Source: an uncultured Ruminococcus sp. (lineage in GTDB: Bacteria; Bacillota; Clostridia; Oscillospirales; Ruminococcaceae). From it: 35,604 nucleotides of DNA. The notes beneath the pieces are model-generated. The model ran no database searches. It was given only the letters and a program-made list of their open reading frames with translations, and was not told where the DNA came from. Positions 24,542-33,533 of the stretch are shown here, one piece after another. Within the stretch, counting starts at the first letter, position 1. Every line of letters begins with the position of its first letter. The stretch lies in assembly GCA_900540005.1 (NCBI GenBank), contig UQEM01000009.1, positions 1 to 35,604 of the forward strand. The letters run 5' to 3'. The translations under genes were made by a program, and so were the position numbers.

Positions 24542-25599
24542 GTCGTCACCTCCACAATTGCCGCAAGTGCAGTCTCTACGCCGGAAAGCTCAGTCTCCAC
24601 GGCAGACAGCCGGGTAAGGATATCCGAAATAGATGTGCGGCAGCCCTGCATATCATAGAGAATCTCGGTCTTGAAGCGCTCAAACACGCCCTCATTGACA
24701 CCGACACGCTCATTCAGATTCATTGCTGCGATGTATGCTTCTTCCCAACGTGAAACATGAGAATCCGTGATGCCGTTCAGCGTTGCGAGGTTGTGATGTG
24801 TATGTGCCTGTGCGATACCGTTAAGCATTTCCTGCGTGATGCTGTCCAGGACATCCTTGTTGTTATGTGTATGTGCCGCAGAGCTGATCGGAAGAAGTGC
24901 CTCACGGATATCATGAATATCGTAATTGGTGGAATCCTCAAACTGCTGCAAGCCGGAAAGCTCCTGTAGAAGTTCAGGTGTAAAAGCATCCAGCGTTGCC
25001 TTGTTCGCATGAGAATGGAAATCTCCGGTTGCTGCCTCAATCTCGCGCTCGACAATAGTCGTGATCTCTGTTGTTTTCGGATATTCCGACATATCAGGTG
25101 TTTCACCCGGCTCACCCTTGAGCGATGCCAGCCATTCCTCCTCCGTACCGACATACCCATGCTCCACAGCGATTTCATAGGCGGACTTGCCGTCAGCGCC
25201 ATGTCCTGCTTCCTCGATCTTCTTCAGAAGCTGCGCATACAGATCGGGCGTCGGCGGAATGGGCGGATCATCATCACCCACAAAGCCGGAAGGACGGATA
25301 TTCAGCGTAACCGGCACAGTCGTTGCACGAACGGTCGTGTCGCTCTCCGTGTCGTAGCCGAACACCGACATTTTTGCAGCGCCCACATGAAGCTCCGCAG
25401 GCAGATACAGTGATGTTCCGTCCGTGCCGAGAACAATATTATAGGTCTCATCACACTGCGTAAACTGTACGACCTTATGAAATCGCCGCCAGTCGCCGTC
25501 AAAGGTGAACTTGAACTGCACATACTGGATCTGGTGATCCGCCAGCACTTCACGCTCCAGAACTTCAATGCTCTGGCTTTTTACAAGGAATTTCCACAT
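24538..25599 (-). CDS. Tail fibre/baseplate protein with HxH repeats
   Basis: This 353-residue protein starts with a beta-rich region resembling the BppU-type baseplate N terminus (1-105). A proline linker follows, then GADGKSAYEIAVEHGYVGTE (134-153) running into a short GEPGE collagen-like piece, a motif widespread in tail fibres. Three spaced repeats contain HSH (195-197), HTH (243-245) and HTHH (266-269), each followed by a short LD/LN helix. HxH triplets in trimeric fibres can bind metal ions, as in the T4 long tail fibre. The C terminus looks coiled (about 280-350). Its ATG shares one base with the upstream stop (TAATG). Confidence 0.78.
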   Translation of the reverse strand: MWKFLVKSQSIEVLEREVLADHQIQYVQFKFTFDGDWRRFHKVVQFTQCDETYNIVLGTDGTSLYLPAELHVGAAKMSVFGYDTESDTTVRATTVPVTLNIRPSGFVGDDDPPIPPTPDLYAQLLKKIEEAGHGADGKSAYEIAVEHGYVGTEEEWLASLKGEPGETPDMSEYPKTTEITTIVEREIEAATGDFHSHANKATLDAFTPELLQELSGLQQFEDSTNYDIHDIREALLPISSAAHTHNNKDVLDSITQEMLNGIAQAHTHHNLATLNGITDSHVSRWEEAYIAAMNLNERVGVNEGVFERFKTEILYDMQGCRTSISDILTRLSAVETELSGVETALAAIVEVTT

Positions 25600-26978
25600 T
25601 ATTCATGCACCTCCGTCCATTCGTGGTTTTCTGCATCCCATTCCATAAATCCGTCAAGGCACTGTATACGGGTAAGCCCCGACTGTCCAACTTCCATGCC
25701 GCCTTTGCCGTCCCAGTTGTTCTGCTTTGTGATTGCTGCCCAATCCGCAAGACTGCCTTCGTAAGTGATCGTTTCAAGTGCGCCGCAGTAATTGAAGCAG
25801 TGTTCACCGATTGTTGTGACCGTGTGCGCCATTGTAAAGCTCGTGAGACCTGTGCAGTTAACGAACATAAAGCCGCCGATCACGGAGCCTTCATATCGGA
25901 CTGATGTCAGCCGCGTACAATCACGGCAAGCATACTTTCCAACCGTCGCTACATTATGAGGAACTGTGAGAGAAGTCAGAGCAGCACCCCAGAACACAGC
26001 GCCGCCAAGCGTTGTAACTGCATCAGGAATGGTGATGCTGTTCAGCTTTCCGGCTGCATTCGGATATTCATCCGCAGGCATAAATGCGCCGTTTCCAATC
26101 GAGGTGAGCGTTGTCGGGAGAGATACAGTTTCCAGATACAGACAGCGTTCAAAGGCATCCTTACCGACTGTTGTGATACCTTCGGAAACCACGAGCGAAC
26201 TCACCGCATCGTTCCGGTAGAACGGCGAACGATTGGATTCGAGGTCGTAGTCATACATTGCGCCAGTGCCTTTTACAAGCACCTTTCCATTGGAGTAGAG
26301 CGCATAGTACGCATTTTCACCGCACTGACCAGCAGAGACAATGTCCCCGATATCCTCGACCTCCGCCTCAAGCTGCTCGACCTTATTGGTCAGCTCAACA
26401 ATGGTCTCGTTGTTCTCCTGTACCTCTGCGACAAGTTGTGCCATCTGCGACATCAGCTCCGTCACCTTGCACTTGCCGAGAATACACTTGCAGTAGCCGC
26501 AGACGTTCTTATCCTCACGATAATCGTACCAGTCACGTTCCGTCAGGTCTGTTGCTCCCGGATTCAGACGCACAGCATACATAAGCAAACGAGTTTTATT
26601 TTCGTCACTTGGCAGCGAAGGCAGGGACGGATTCTCCGCAGGCGTACCGGGCGTGATTTCCAGAGATACGCTGCGCACCGACTCCCCGACATCCAGCAGA
26701 ATGGCAATCGCCACATATCTCGGCAGCGACTCATCCTGATATTCGCTGAGGTCGATGCTGTATCTTGCATCATTCACGAAATAGTGTCCGTTGATCCAAG
26801 CCTTGCCTGTGCCGAGCGTGACTTTCAGACCGCTGCTTGCCGCTGTCAGCTTGAACATCTGCCCGTAAGTGTCGAGAATGCCGTTACAGATGATGCTCGA
26901 CAGATAGGTCGTGAAATCCTCCGCCGTGTAGGTGCGGTCAAGCCCCTTTGAATTGAAAAATCCGCTGTAAAAAGCCAT
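25599..26978 (-). CDS. Receptor-binding protein with BspA-like LRRs
   Basis: This 459-residue protein has a phage structural N terminus (about 1-110, MAFYSGFF and NGHYFVNDARY), a cysteine cluster C150-x2-C153-x-C155-x4-C160, a coiled coil (about 165-205), then BspA/LRR_5-type leucine-rich repeats (about 246-400, such as VTTLGGAVFWG and VTTIGEHCFNYC). The repeats are preceded by SAGQCGENAYYALYSNGKVL, the lead-in usual for BspA-like surface proteins of gut Firmicutes. It probably recognises the host surface. The ATG at 26978 has GGAGG at seven bases; the ATG at 26984 is too close to it but would overlap the upstream stop. A captured host or bacterial surface domain is likely. Confidence 0.83.
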   Translation of the reverse strand: MAFYSGFFNSKGLDRTYTAEDFTTYLSSIICNGILDTYGQMFKLTAASSGLKVTLGTGKAWINGHYFVNDARYSIDLSEYQDESLPRYVAIAILLDVGESVRSVSLEITPGTPAENPSLPSLPSDENKTRLLMYAVRLNPGATDLTERDWYDYREDKNVCGYCKCILGKCKVTELMSQMAQLVAEVQENNETIVELTNKVEQLEAEVEDIGDIVSAGQCGENAYYALYSNGKVLVKGTGAMYDYDLESNRSPFYRNDAVSSLVVSEGITTVGKDAFERCLYLETVSLPTTLTSIGNGAFMPADEYPNAAGKLNSITIPDAVTTLGGAVFWGAALTSLTVPHNVATVGKYACRDCTRLTSVRYEGSVIGGFMFVNCTGLTSFTMAHTVTTIGEHCFNYCGALETITYEGSLADWAAITKQNNWDGKGGMEVGQSGLTRIQCLDGFMEWDAENHEWTEVHE

Positions 26979-26980
26979 GT

Positions 26981-28093
26981 TCATTCCTCCTTGAATGTCG
27001 GTGTCAGGCTGCGTCCGTTCTGGTCGTAACCTTCAATCATGCCGATAAGCTGAATCCTCGGCTGGATCATGCCGAATCGCCGATGCTCTACGGTCACATA
27101 ATCGCCGACAGTATAATCACGGTTATAGACATACTGCGTGTTGTGCGTAGCAATCGTGGACTCCGATGCCGTCTGCGGCAGCACCAGCTTTTCCGAGCCA
27201 CGTGTTTTCAGCAGCTCGATGTATTTCTCCTCCGGTATCGGGACGGTCTCGCCCTCGATCTGCTCTGTCTCGGAAATATCGTCCGCATCCACATACACCT
27301 CATAGCGTTCAAGATATGCAGGCTCATCACCGACACAATATGTGGTGCGTTTGCGTTCATCGCCCTTGCCCTGACCGAAGATGTAGGCAAAATTGAGCTG
27401 GACAGAAGCATCCTCCGCATAGCTGAACGACAGCAGATTGCTGTATGCGTCGGAGAATATAATATGCGGATTATCCTCCTGCATCAGGCTGCGGTCAGTG
27501 CCTTCCGAGAGGTCGAATACCATTCGGTACTGCTCTCCGCTGGCTTTCACCAGCCGGATATTTGCTGTTCCTCCGATCTTCACGCAGATCGTATACACCC
27601 ACCGCATCAGATTGGTGTAAGATACTTGCAGCTTTGCTGTCTGCTCCCAACAAGCACCGGACACCGTTCCGAGGGAAAGCCCCGGAATCCTGCGGTTATC
27701 CGAGAGCAGTGCATTCTGCGTCACGACCTCCCGGACGATCTCGCTGTATGCCTTTGCCGATGTGACGTTGTATGTCGGATGAATGATGCGCCGTTCCAGC
27801 AGACACATCAAAAAGCGACCACGCACTGTCAGATAGTCGCCGTTTTCGGCATCTGTATCAATCTGCACAGACTCAATAATACCGAAATGCTGGTTATCGT
27901 CATCACGACCGACGATTCTGCCGGTCTGAAAAATCGAAAGATTCTCCGGATTGGCGGCGATATACACCTCAAAACTGCCGCAGTCGTAATATTCAATATC
28001 CCAGAGGAGCGAAGAAAAGGTGTCGCAGACCGCCTCAAGAGTAATCGTCAGCGCATCTTCCTCCGCCGTCATGCGGTAAACTTCAATCTGCAT
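26981..28093 (-). CDS. Gp37-like tail hub protein
   Basis: This 370-residue phage tail protein resembles the siphovirus ReqiPepy6 Gp37-like family, which takes the baseplate hub or tail-associated position. Typical parts are the N-terminal DIEYYDCGSFEVYI segment, GIIESVQ, and the C-terminal YVYNRDYTVGDYVTVEH followed by IEGYDQNG. It lies one base after the distal tail gene and before the receptor-binding gene. No lytic domain is seen, so it is probably structural. Confidence 0.8.
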   Translation of the reverse strand: MQIEVYRMTAEEDALTITLEAVCDTFSSLLWDIEYYDCGSFEVYIAANPENLSIFQTGRIVGRDDDNQHFGIIESVQIDTDAENGDYLTVRGRFLMCLLERRIIHPTYNVTSAKAYSEIVREVVTQNALLSDNRRIPGLSLGTVSGACWEQTAKLQVSYTNLMRWVYTICVKIGGTANIRLVKASGEQYRMVFDLSEGTDRSLMQEDNPHIIFSDAYSNLLSFSYAEDASVQLNFAYIFGQGKGDERKRTTYCVGDEPAYLERYEVYVDADDISETEQIEGETVPIPEEKYIELLKTRGSEKLVLPQTASESTIATHNTQYVYNRDYTVGDYVTVEHRRFGMIQPRIQLIGMIEGYDQNGRSLTPTFKEE

Positions 28094-28094
28094 A

Positions 28095-28952
28095 TCACAC
28101 CCCCAGAAAAGCGTTCGTATGGACGATTTTTACTTTCAGATTTTGCAGCCCCGTACCACGCAGATAAAAGCGGTTTTTGCCCTCCCGCAGCGTCAGCCAT
28201 GTTGAGCCGGACACCAGCCGATTGATGATGTTTGTCTTGACGCCGCCGCGTTCGAGCGTAACGGTCTTGTTGCCCGTCTTGGTCGTAACCGTAATAATAT
28301 CGCCCGCGAGAATGTCGCCGGTGATCTGGAGATACTCGTCCGTGTCAGCATTATACAGCGTAGGAGAACGCGCATCCTCCAGCGCTTCAATCACCAGCGT
28401 GAATCCGATTTCGTCACCGTCGTTGACAATGGTCATCATGTTCTGCGTGTTGTATTTGCCGAGTATAAACGGCTCCGGGTTGCTCTCCGTCGGGAACGGA
28501 AATGTGAATGCTCTGGTGATCTGCGAGTAGTAAGCCTTGACCGAAGTCGTGGAATACCAATAAATATCCGGGCAGAGAATAGAAATCTGCCCGGTTGTAA
28601 GCATCTCGAAGTTTTGTACCTCACAGCTTTCCACATAGCCCTCCGCAAACACGTCAATGCCTGCGGTCGCATAGTAGATTTTGATGTAGCGGGAAGGTTT
28701 CACCACCTTGTAAAGCTGATGCCTTCGGGCTTCCACTCCCACGCCGCGCATCTCGAAGGAAATGACAACATTCCGCTTCTCAATGAAGGCGTTGTTGAGG
28801 TAGCTGCCGTCCATACCTGCGTAGGAGGAGGTGCTGATTGTGCCGGTGGGAGGATTCAGCCCTTCCACCCGCGAGGTCATATACTGATTCGCCGTAGCGG
28901 TCATGTCAACACGATCACCATTGGAATTTTCGAGGCTAAGTTTGAAAAACAT
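28095..28952 (-). CDS. Distal tail protein (Dit-like)
   Basis: This 285-residue protein of the siphovirus tail-component/Dit family connects tail tube and baseplate. An N-terminal ring-domain pattern (NPPTGTISTSSYAGMDGS, then NVVISFEMRG) and the FEGYVES-like AEGYVESCEVQNFE (102-115) are visible, followed by CPDIYWY, usual for this family. AAGGAG precedes the start. That ribosome site overlaps the -35 region of a plus-strand promoter at 28965. Confidence 0.82.
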   Translation of the reverse strand: MFFKLSLENSNGDRVDMTATANQYMTSRVEGLNPPTGTISTSSYAGMDGSYLNNAFIEKRNVVISFEMRGVGVEARRHQLYKVVKPSRYIKIYYATAGIDVFAEGYVESCEVQNFEMLTTGQISILCPDIYWYSTTSVKAYYSQITRAFTFPFPTESNPEPFILGKYNTQNMMTIVNDGDEIGFTLVIEALEDARSPTLYNADTDEYLQITGDILAGDIITVTTKTGNKTVTLERGGVKTNIINRLVSGSTWLTLREGKNRFYLRGTGLQNLKVKIVHTNAFLGV

Positions 28953-28964
28953 GGTTATATCTCC

Positions 28965-28993
28965 TTGTTTTATTAGCGTATTTGTGCTATACT
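28965..28993 (+). promoter_or_regulatory. Promoter of plus-strand cargo gene
   Basis: TTGTTT (28965-28970) and TATACT (28988-28993) are 17 bases apart, about 38 bases before the ATG at 29032. GGGGGTGAG at 29020-29028 is the ribosome site. The promoter points against the tail operon. Confidence 0.65.
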
Positions 28994-29031
28994 AAAGATA
29001 ATACCATCAAAATATCTTTGGGGGTGAGTTA

Positions 29032-29415
29032 ATGGAGACTGTACACATTCCGATTGACTTCTATTCAAATAGATTACTTACAATATGTAAGACTTATTTT
29101 GATAATGTTGAAGCCTTTAATCTGACTCATATAGATCCAAGTGGCTATTCATCTGCTGTAGCTCGCGAAAAATTGAAGATAGCCATTTTCACATCACGTG
29201 GTTCAATAAAAGATCGCTTAAGAAACTGTGCAGTTACTACTTCTCAAGGAACGTTTGAAATAATCAAGAACTATCTCAACTGTATCATGATTAATCTTGG
29301 GAAAATTGCTGAGTGTGAATTAATGGAGCGATGTAATGAAAGCGTTATGATTAATATGATTTGCATAAATCTGGCACAAATGAGAAATAACATTTTTTCT
29401 CATATCCAGAGGTAA
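29032..29415 (+). CDS. Unrecognised cargo protein, N-terminal part
   Basis: This 127-codon frame lies on the strand opposite to all surrounding phage genes, with its own promoter and a strong ribosome site. The base composition is visibly more A+T-rich than the tail genes. The protein is soluble and mostly helical in appearance, without a known domain. It ends NNIFSHIQR directly after a T6 run (29393-29398); one extra T there would join it to the frame that continues to 29990, giving about 320 residues. I read it as the 5' part of one gene broken by frameshift. The function is unknown; a lysogen-expressed role such as superinfection exclusion is only suggested by position. Confidence 0.65.
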   Translation: METVHIPIDFYSNRLLTICKTYFDNVEAFNLTHIDPSGYSSAVAREKLKIAIFTSRGSIKDRLRNCAVTTSQGTFEIIKNYLNCIMINLGKIAECELMERCNESVMINMICINLAQMRNNIFSHIQR

Positions 29416-29990
29416 ATTACGGCACATATATTCCTTTTTCCACATCTTTTAAATTCATATTCTACCCACAAAATGGTGTTCTAATAAAAAAGGCATGCCC
29501 TGACTATAATCCTAATCATACAACAAAAGATATCGCATGGTGTAATCGAAATAATATATTTGATCAATTGAAAAGGATTATTCCTGAGTTAAACAATAAT
29601 GAAAATGCTAAGCTTCAAGTCAAAGCGACAATAAATTGTGAAAATCTTGATTTAAGTCAATACTATTTAACGCCAGTTGTGTGTTTTGACCTCTGTCAAG
29701 ACATAAATGTCGCAAAAGCTAACTACCCTACCAACATAGTAAAATCAATATATGAGATTGATAGCAAAGCGGGGATGAATGTTGAAAAATACTTTTATAT
29801 TCTCGCAGCATACATTACAGGAATGACTCAGTTCATTGACATAAAAGAATTAGATATTAAAGAAAACCAATACCTTTTTAATCTGTTCAATACTCCCGTG
29901 GTAGATTTATTTCAACATGATGTACTGAATAAATCTGGTTTGATTGCGGATGCGCAGAAGAAAAACAGTCCCATTATCTTGAACACCTAA
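29391..29990 (+). pseudogene. C-terminal part of frameshifted cargo gene
   Basis: This frame is open without interruption from 29391 to the stop at 29988-29990 and overlaps the end of the upstream frame by 25 bases. It has no ATG or GTG start; the first possible start is a TTG at 29568 without a ribosome site. The translated upstream part (for example SYPEVNYGTYIPFSTSF) looks like genuine protein, so the coding sequence most likely enters from the previous frame. No domain is recognised. The stop is only five bases from the convergent tape measure stop, and no terminator is seen between them. Confidence 0.6.
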
Positions 29991-29994
29991 ACAC

Positions 29995-32900
29995 TCAAAC
30001 ATTCAGCGCATTCCTTGTCATACGATAAATTTCCAGCCGTGACAGTGATTTCGGACTATTATTGGTCTGATTCACTGTGCGGCTGTTGTCATTGTTGTAG
30101 TAGTTGTTGACCACACCGCCGCTGCTGCCGTTTATCATGGCTCCGGAGATGCCGTCCATGTCAACATTCAGCCCGGACTGCATCGTCAGCGTCATGGCAT
30201 CAACCACACCGGAAACAGCCGCCTCAACATACTTCCTGCTCTTGTTAATGCCCTTTGCCAGCCCCTTCATGAAGTCCGGCATCCAGCTCTCGAAATCCGC
30301 AAGAGGTCCTTCGTCAGGTACAGAGAAGTGCAGGAAGGAGCGAATCTTATCTGCAATACCCTTGACGGCATCTGCTACAGCGTTGATCTTGCTTTTGATA
30401 CCGCTCACGATATTATTGATGATATCCGCGCCCCACTGAAATGCCTGAGAACCGAGATTCTTGATGAAATTCACAGCAGCATTGAAGCCGTTTACGATAG
30501 TATCCTTGATTGCCGTGATCTTCTGTGTCACGGCATTTTTCACGCTGTCCCAGATATTCGATACAGTTGTTTTGATCGCATTCATTACTGTGCTGACTGT
30601 ATTTTTAATGTTATTCCAGATGTTGGAGACCGTAGAAGAAATAGTATTCAGTACGCTGCTGACAAATCCGCTGATAGCATTCCATACCGCAGAAACAACA
30701 GCATGAATCGCGTTCAGCGTAGTGGTAATGTGATTCTTAATGCTCTCCCAGATAGACGAGATCACAGACCAGATCGCATTCAGCACCCCGGAGATAAAGC
30801 CGGTGATCGCATTCCAGACTGTAGAAATGACATTGTGAATGGCGTCCATCACCGTTGTAATTGCTGTATGAATCGCATTCCATACAGTTTCAATCACGGT
30901 CTTGATCGCCTCAAGCACGATCGTCACAACAGCCTTGATAGTTTCCCAGCGCTCCACAATCTTATCGTGAATCCAGTCCATGACTCTGCTAATGATAACG
31001 TGGATCGCTTCAAAAATCGTCTCGAACAGATATTTGAATGCCTCCAGCAGCGGAGAGATAAAGTCGTAGATGGTCTGCCATACTGTAGAAATGACATTCC
31101 AGATTGCATTCAGCACCGTGCTGATCGCTGTATGAATGGCGTTCCAAACGACAGTGATAACCGTTTTAATCAGATTGATTTTCTCGGATACACTGTTGTA
31201 AATCGCAGTCCAGATGCCGACAAAGAAGTTCTTGATACCCGTCCAAATAGACACGAAAAAGTTCTTGATTCCGTTCAGCACAGAAGATACAATACTTTTG
31301 ATGCCATTCCAGATGTTCACAAAGAAGTTTTTGATCGTCGTCCAGACGCCTACCCAGAAGTCCTTTACTTCACCAAGATCGGTGCCGAAAATACCGCAGA
31401 TCATATTCAGCGCATTTTTCAGCGTATCCTTGATGAAATTCCATACAGCAGCAAAGATGCCCTTGATACCGTTCCACACCCTGTCCCAGTCTCCCGTAAA
31501 AATGCCGATAAACACATCGAGGAGATTCAGGATAATATCAGTCACCGCTTTGAAAATGTTAGCGATCTGCTGGAACACACCCTCAAATACAGGTTTTAAG
31601 AATTTGCAGAGTCCATTCCAGACCGCTTTTATCACATCCGTGATATTTTCAAAATCAAATCCGAGTGCATTCAGCCTGTCCACAATGCCTTGACAGAAGC
31701 CGCTGAAGATAGATTTTATCTGCTCCCAGATCGCAGTAATCTTATTGCGGAAGTCCTCATTCGTGCGCCACAGATGCACAAAAGCCGCCACCAGTGCAGC
31801 GACAACTGCAATGACAGCGACCACAGGCGCACTGATACCGCCGATCACAGCGCCGAAGGAAGTGAATGCCGCCTTTGCACCTGCAATAATAGTCGGGAGA
31901 TTGGAGACAAACTTCATCAGCTTGCCGACGCCGACCATTGTTTTGCCGACCGCCACAAGGAGAGGTCCGAGTGCAGCCGCCACAAGAGCGACCTTGACAA
32001 TGGTTTCCTTTGCAGCAGGGGATAGGGCGTTGAAGTGGTCGATAAGCCCCTGAATCTTACTGACGATTGCTCGGATTGCAGGCATCAGGATTTCACAGAA
32101 GGAAATGGCAAGCTCCTGTAATTGTGATTTCAGAATTGTGATCTGTCCGGCAAGGTTGTCCTGCATGACAGCCGCCATTTTCTCGGTCACACCGTTGTAG
32201 CCGTCCACTTCATCTGAGCAAGTTGCGATGGCATTCTGTAGCTTGTCGATATCTCCCGGCGCAGCATTCATCAGTGCAAGGAAGCCGGACATTGCATTCT
32301 TGCCGACCAGCGCCTGTGCCGCAGATGCCTGTTCCGATTCAGATAGTTGTGAAAATGCAGAGCGGCAGTCGGCTAAGATATCATTGAGATCACGCATTGA
32401 GCCGTCAGCATTTGTTGTTGCAATTTCCACCTCACCGATGGAATCGCCGCAGATCTTCACATCTCCGGCAAGCGTGTTCATGATGGTTCGCAGAGCAGTA
32501 CCGGCTTGTGTTGATTTGATACCTGAATTTGCCATTAAACCGATAGCCTGCGCAGTATCTTCACAAGAAAAACCCAGTGCACCTGCCACAGGTGCGCAGT
32601 ATTTGAAGGTTTCACCCATCATGGACACATTGGTATTTGCATTTGAACTTGCCGCCGCAAGAACATCTGCAAAGTGAGCAGAATCATCAGCAGTCATGCC
32701 GAAAGCTGTCAGAGCGTCCGTGACAATATCTGAGGTGGTTGCGAGATCTTCACCACTTGCCGCCGCAAGGTTCATGATGCCCTCGATACCTTCCAGCATA
32801 TCTCCGGTTTTCCAGCCCGCCATCGCCATATAGTTCATGGCATCGGCAGCCTCGGAAGCGGAGAACTTGGTCTTTGCGCCCATCTCACGAGCCTTATCCC

Positions 32901-33474
32901 GGAGCGCGTCCAGTTCATCACCAGTCGCACCGGATACAGCAGCGACCTTGCTCATTGCGGAGTCGAAGTCGGCTGCGGTCTTGACAGCGGCAGTTCCGGC
33001 AGCCATGACTGGAACGGTCACATGAGTGGTCAGTGTCGTTCCGACATCGGCGATCTTGTCACCGGCTTTTTCAAGCATTTCTCCCGCCTGACCGAGCTTT
33101 GCAAGCGCCGTGCTTGAAGCCTCTGCCTCACGCTGGAGGTTCTGCAGTTCCTGTTCTGTCTCGATGATCTCACGCTGCAGGGCATCGTACTGCTCCTGCG
33201 AGATGTCGCCGTTGGCGAGAGCCTGATTTGCTTGCTCCGCCGCCGTTTTCAGAGTTTCCAGCTTTTCTTTGGTAGCCTTCACCGCATCGGCGAGGAGCTT
33301 ATGCTTCTGCGAGAGCAGTTCTGTGTTGGATGGATCGAGCTTCAGCAGCTTCTGAACATCCTTGAGCTGCGTCTGCGTGTTCTTGATGTTTTTATTGACA
33401 CCCTCCAGAGCCTTCGACAGCTTGGTGGTATCGCCGCCGATCTCAACGGTGATGCCCTTGATTTTGTTTGCCAT
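29995..33474 (-). CDS. Phage tail tape measure protein
   Basis: This 1159-residue protein sets tail length and is threaded through the tail tube. The N-terminal coiled part (about 15-120) and the conserved TMP core (about 160-460, with FDSAMSKVAAVSGATGDEL and MGAKTKFSASEAADAM) are clear. Hydrophobic segments at about 492-520 and 550-568 may help membrane passage. Residues 710-995 are 26 unbroken 11-residue repeats of the VWNAIHTAIST type. The C terminus has NNYYNNDN. By the usual 1.5 angstrom per residue rule the tail would be roughly 170 nm, which is inference. AAGGAGGTGA supports the start. No lytic domain is seen. Confidence 0.95.
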   Translation of the reverse strand: MANKIKGITVEIGGDTTKLSKALEGVNKNIKNTQTQLKDVQKLLKLDPSNTELLSQKHKLLADAVKATKEKLETLKTAAEQANQALANGDISQEQYDALQREIIETEQELQNLQREAEASSTALAKLGQAGEMLEKAGDKIADVGTTLTTHVTVPVMAAGTAAVKTAADFDSAMSKVAAVSGATGDELDALRDKAREMGAKTKFSASEAADAMNYMAMAGWKTGDMLEGIEGIMNLAAASGEDLATTSDIVTDALTAFGMTADDSAHFADVLAAASSNANTNVSMMGETFKYCAPVAGALGFSCEDTAQAIGLMANSGIKSTQAGTALRTIMNTLAGDVKICGDSIGEVEIATTNADGSMRDLNDILADCRSAFSQLSESEQASAAQALVGKNAMSGFLALMNAAPGDIDKLQNAIATCSDEVDGYNGVTEKMAAVMQDNLAGQITILKSQLQELAISFCEILMPAIRAIVSKIQGLIDHFNALSPAAKETIVKVALVAAALGPLLVAVGKTMVGVGKLMKFVSNLPTIIAGAKAAFTSFGAVIGGISAPVVAVIAVVAALVAAFVHLWRTNEDFRNKITAIWEQIKSIFSGFCQGIVDRLNALGFDFENITDVIKAVWNGLCKFLKPVFEGVFQQIANIFKAVTDIILNLLDVFIGIFTGDWDRVWNGIKGIFAAVWNFIKDTLKNALNMICGIFGTDLGEVKDFWVGVWTTIKNFFVNIWNGIKSIVSSVLNGIKNFFVSIWTGIKNFFVGIWTAIYNSVSEKINLIKTVITVVWNAIHTAISTVLNAIWNVISTVWQTIYDFISPLLEAFKYLFETIFEAIHVIISRVMDWIHDKIVERWETIKAVVTIVLEAIKTVIETVWNAIHTAITTVMDAIHNVISTVWNAITGFISGVLNAIWSVISSIWESIKNHITTTLNAIHAVVSAVWNAISGFVSSVLNTISSTVSNIWNNIKNTVSTVMNAIKTTVSNIWDSVKNAVTQKITAIKDTIVNGFNAAVNFIKNLGSQAFQWGADIINNIVSGIKSKINAVADAVKGIADKIRSFLHFSVPDEGPLADFESWMPDFMKGLAKGINKSRKYVEAAVSGVVDAMTLTMQSGLNVDMDGISGAMINGSSGGVVNNYYNNDNSRTVNQTNNSPKSLSRLEIYRMTRNALNV
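30490..31347 (-). repeat. 26 hendecad repeats within tape measure gene
   Basis: Residues 710-995 divide without gap into 26 units of 11 residues (33 bases), with alternating (V/I)W-x2-I and (V/L)-L/M-x2-I starts. The units therefore pair into 22-residue super-repeats. This fits a right-handed hendecad coiled coil. The DNA copies are diverged rather than identical. Confidence 0.85.
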
Positions 33475-33502
33475 GCGGTTTCACCTCCTTCGTGAGGGCA
33501 TG

Positions 33503-33533
33503 AAAAAAGCACCTGCCGGAGCAAGTGCTTTTT
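33503..33533 (-). terminator. Terminator of methyltransferase gene
   Basis: On the minus strand AAAAAGCACTTG pairs with CAGGTGCTTTTTT (one G-U) around CTCCGG, directly after the methyltransferase stop and 29 bases before the tape measure start. It can also work on the plus strand. Confidence 0.85.

Noticed and set aside
25956..26951. 331-codon plus-strand open frame
   Set aside because: It lies antisense to the BspA-like receptor-binding gene, which has clear repeats and a start site.
27083..28225. 380-codon plus-strand open frame
   Set aside because: It is antisense to the tail hub and distal tail genes and shows no domain.
29390..29400. Programmed -1 frameshift at the T6 run of the cargo gene
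   Set aside because: The codons there (AAC ATT TTT TCT) do not form a canonical X XXY YYZ heptamer in the zero frame, so a plain one-base indel is the simpler reading.
30328..31599. 423-codon plus-strand open frame with repeats
   Set aside because: Its repeats are the antisense image of the hendecads of the tape measure gene.
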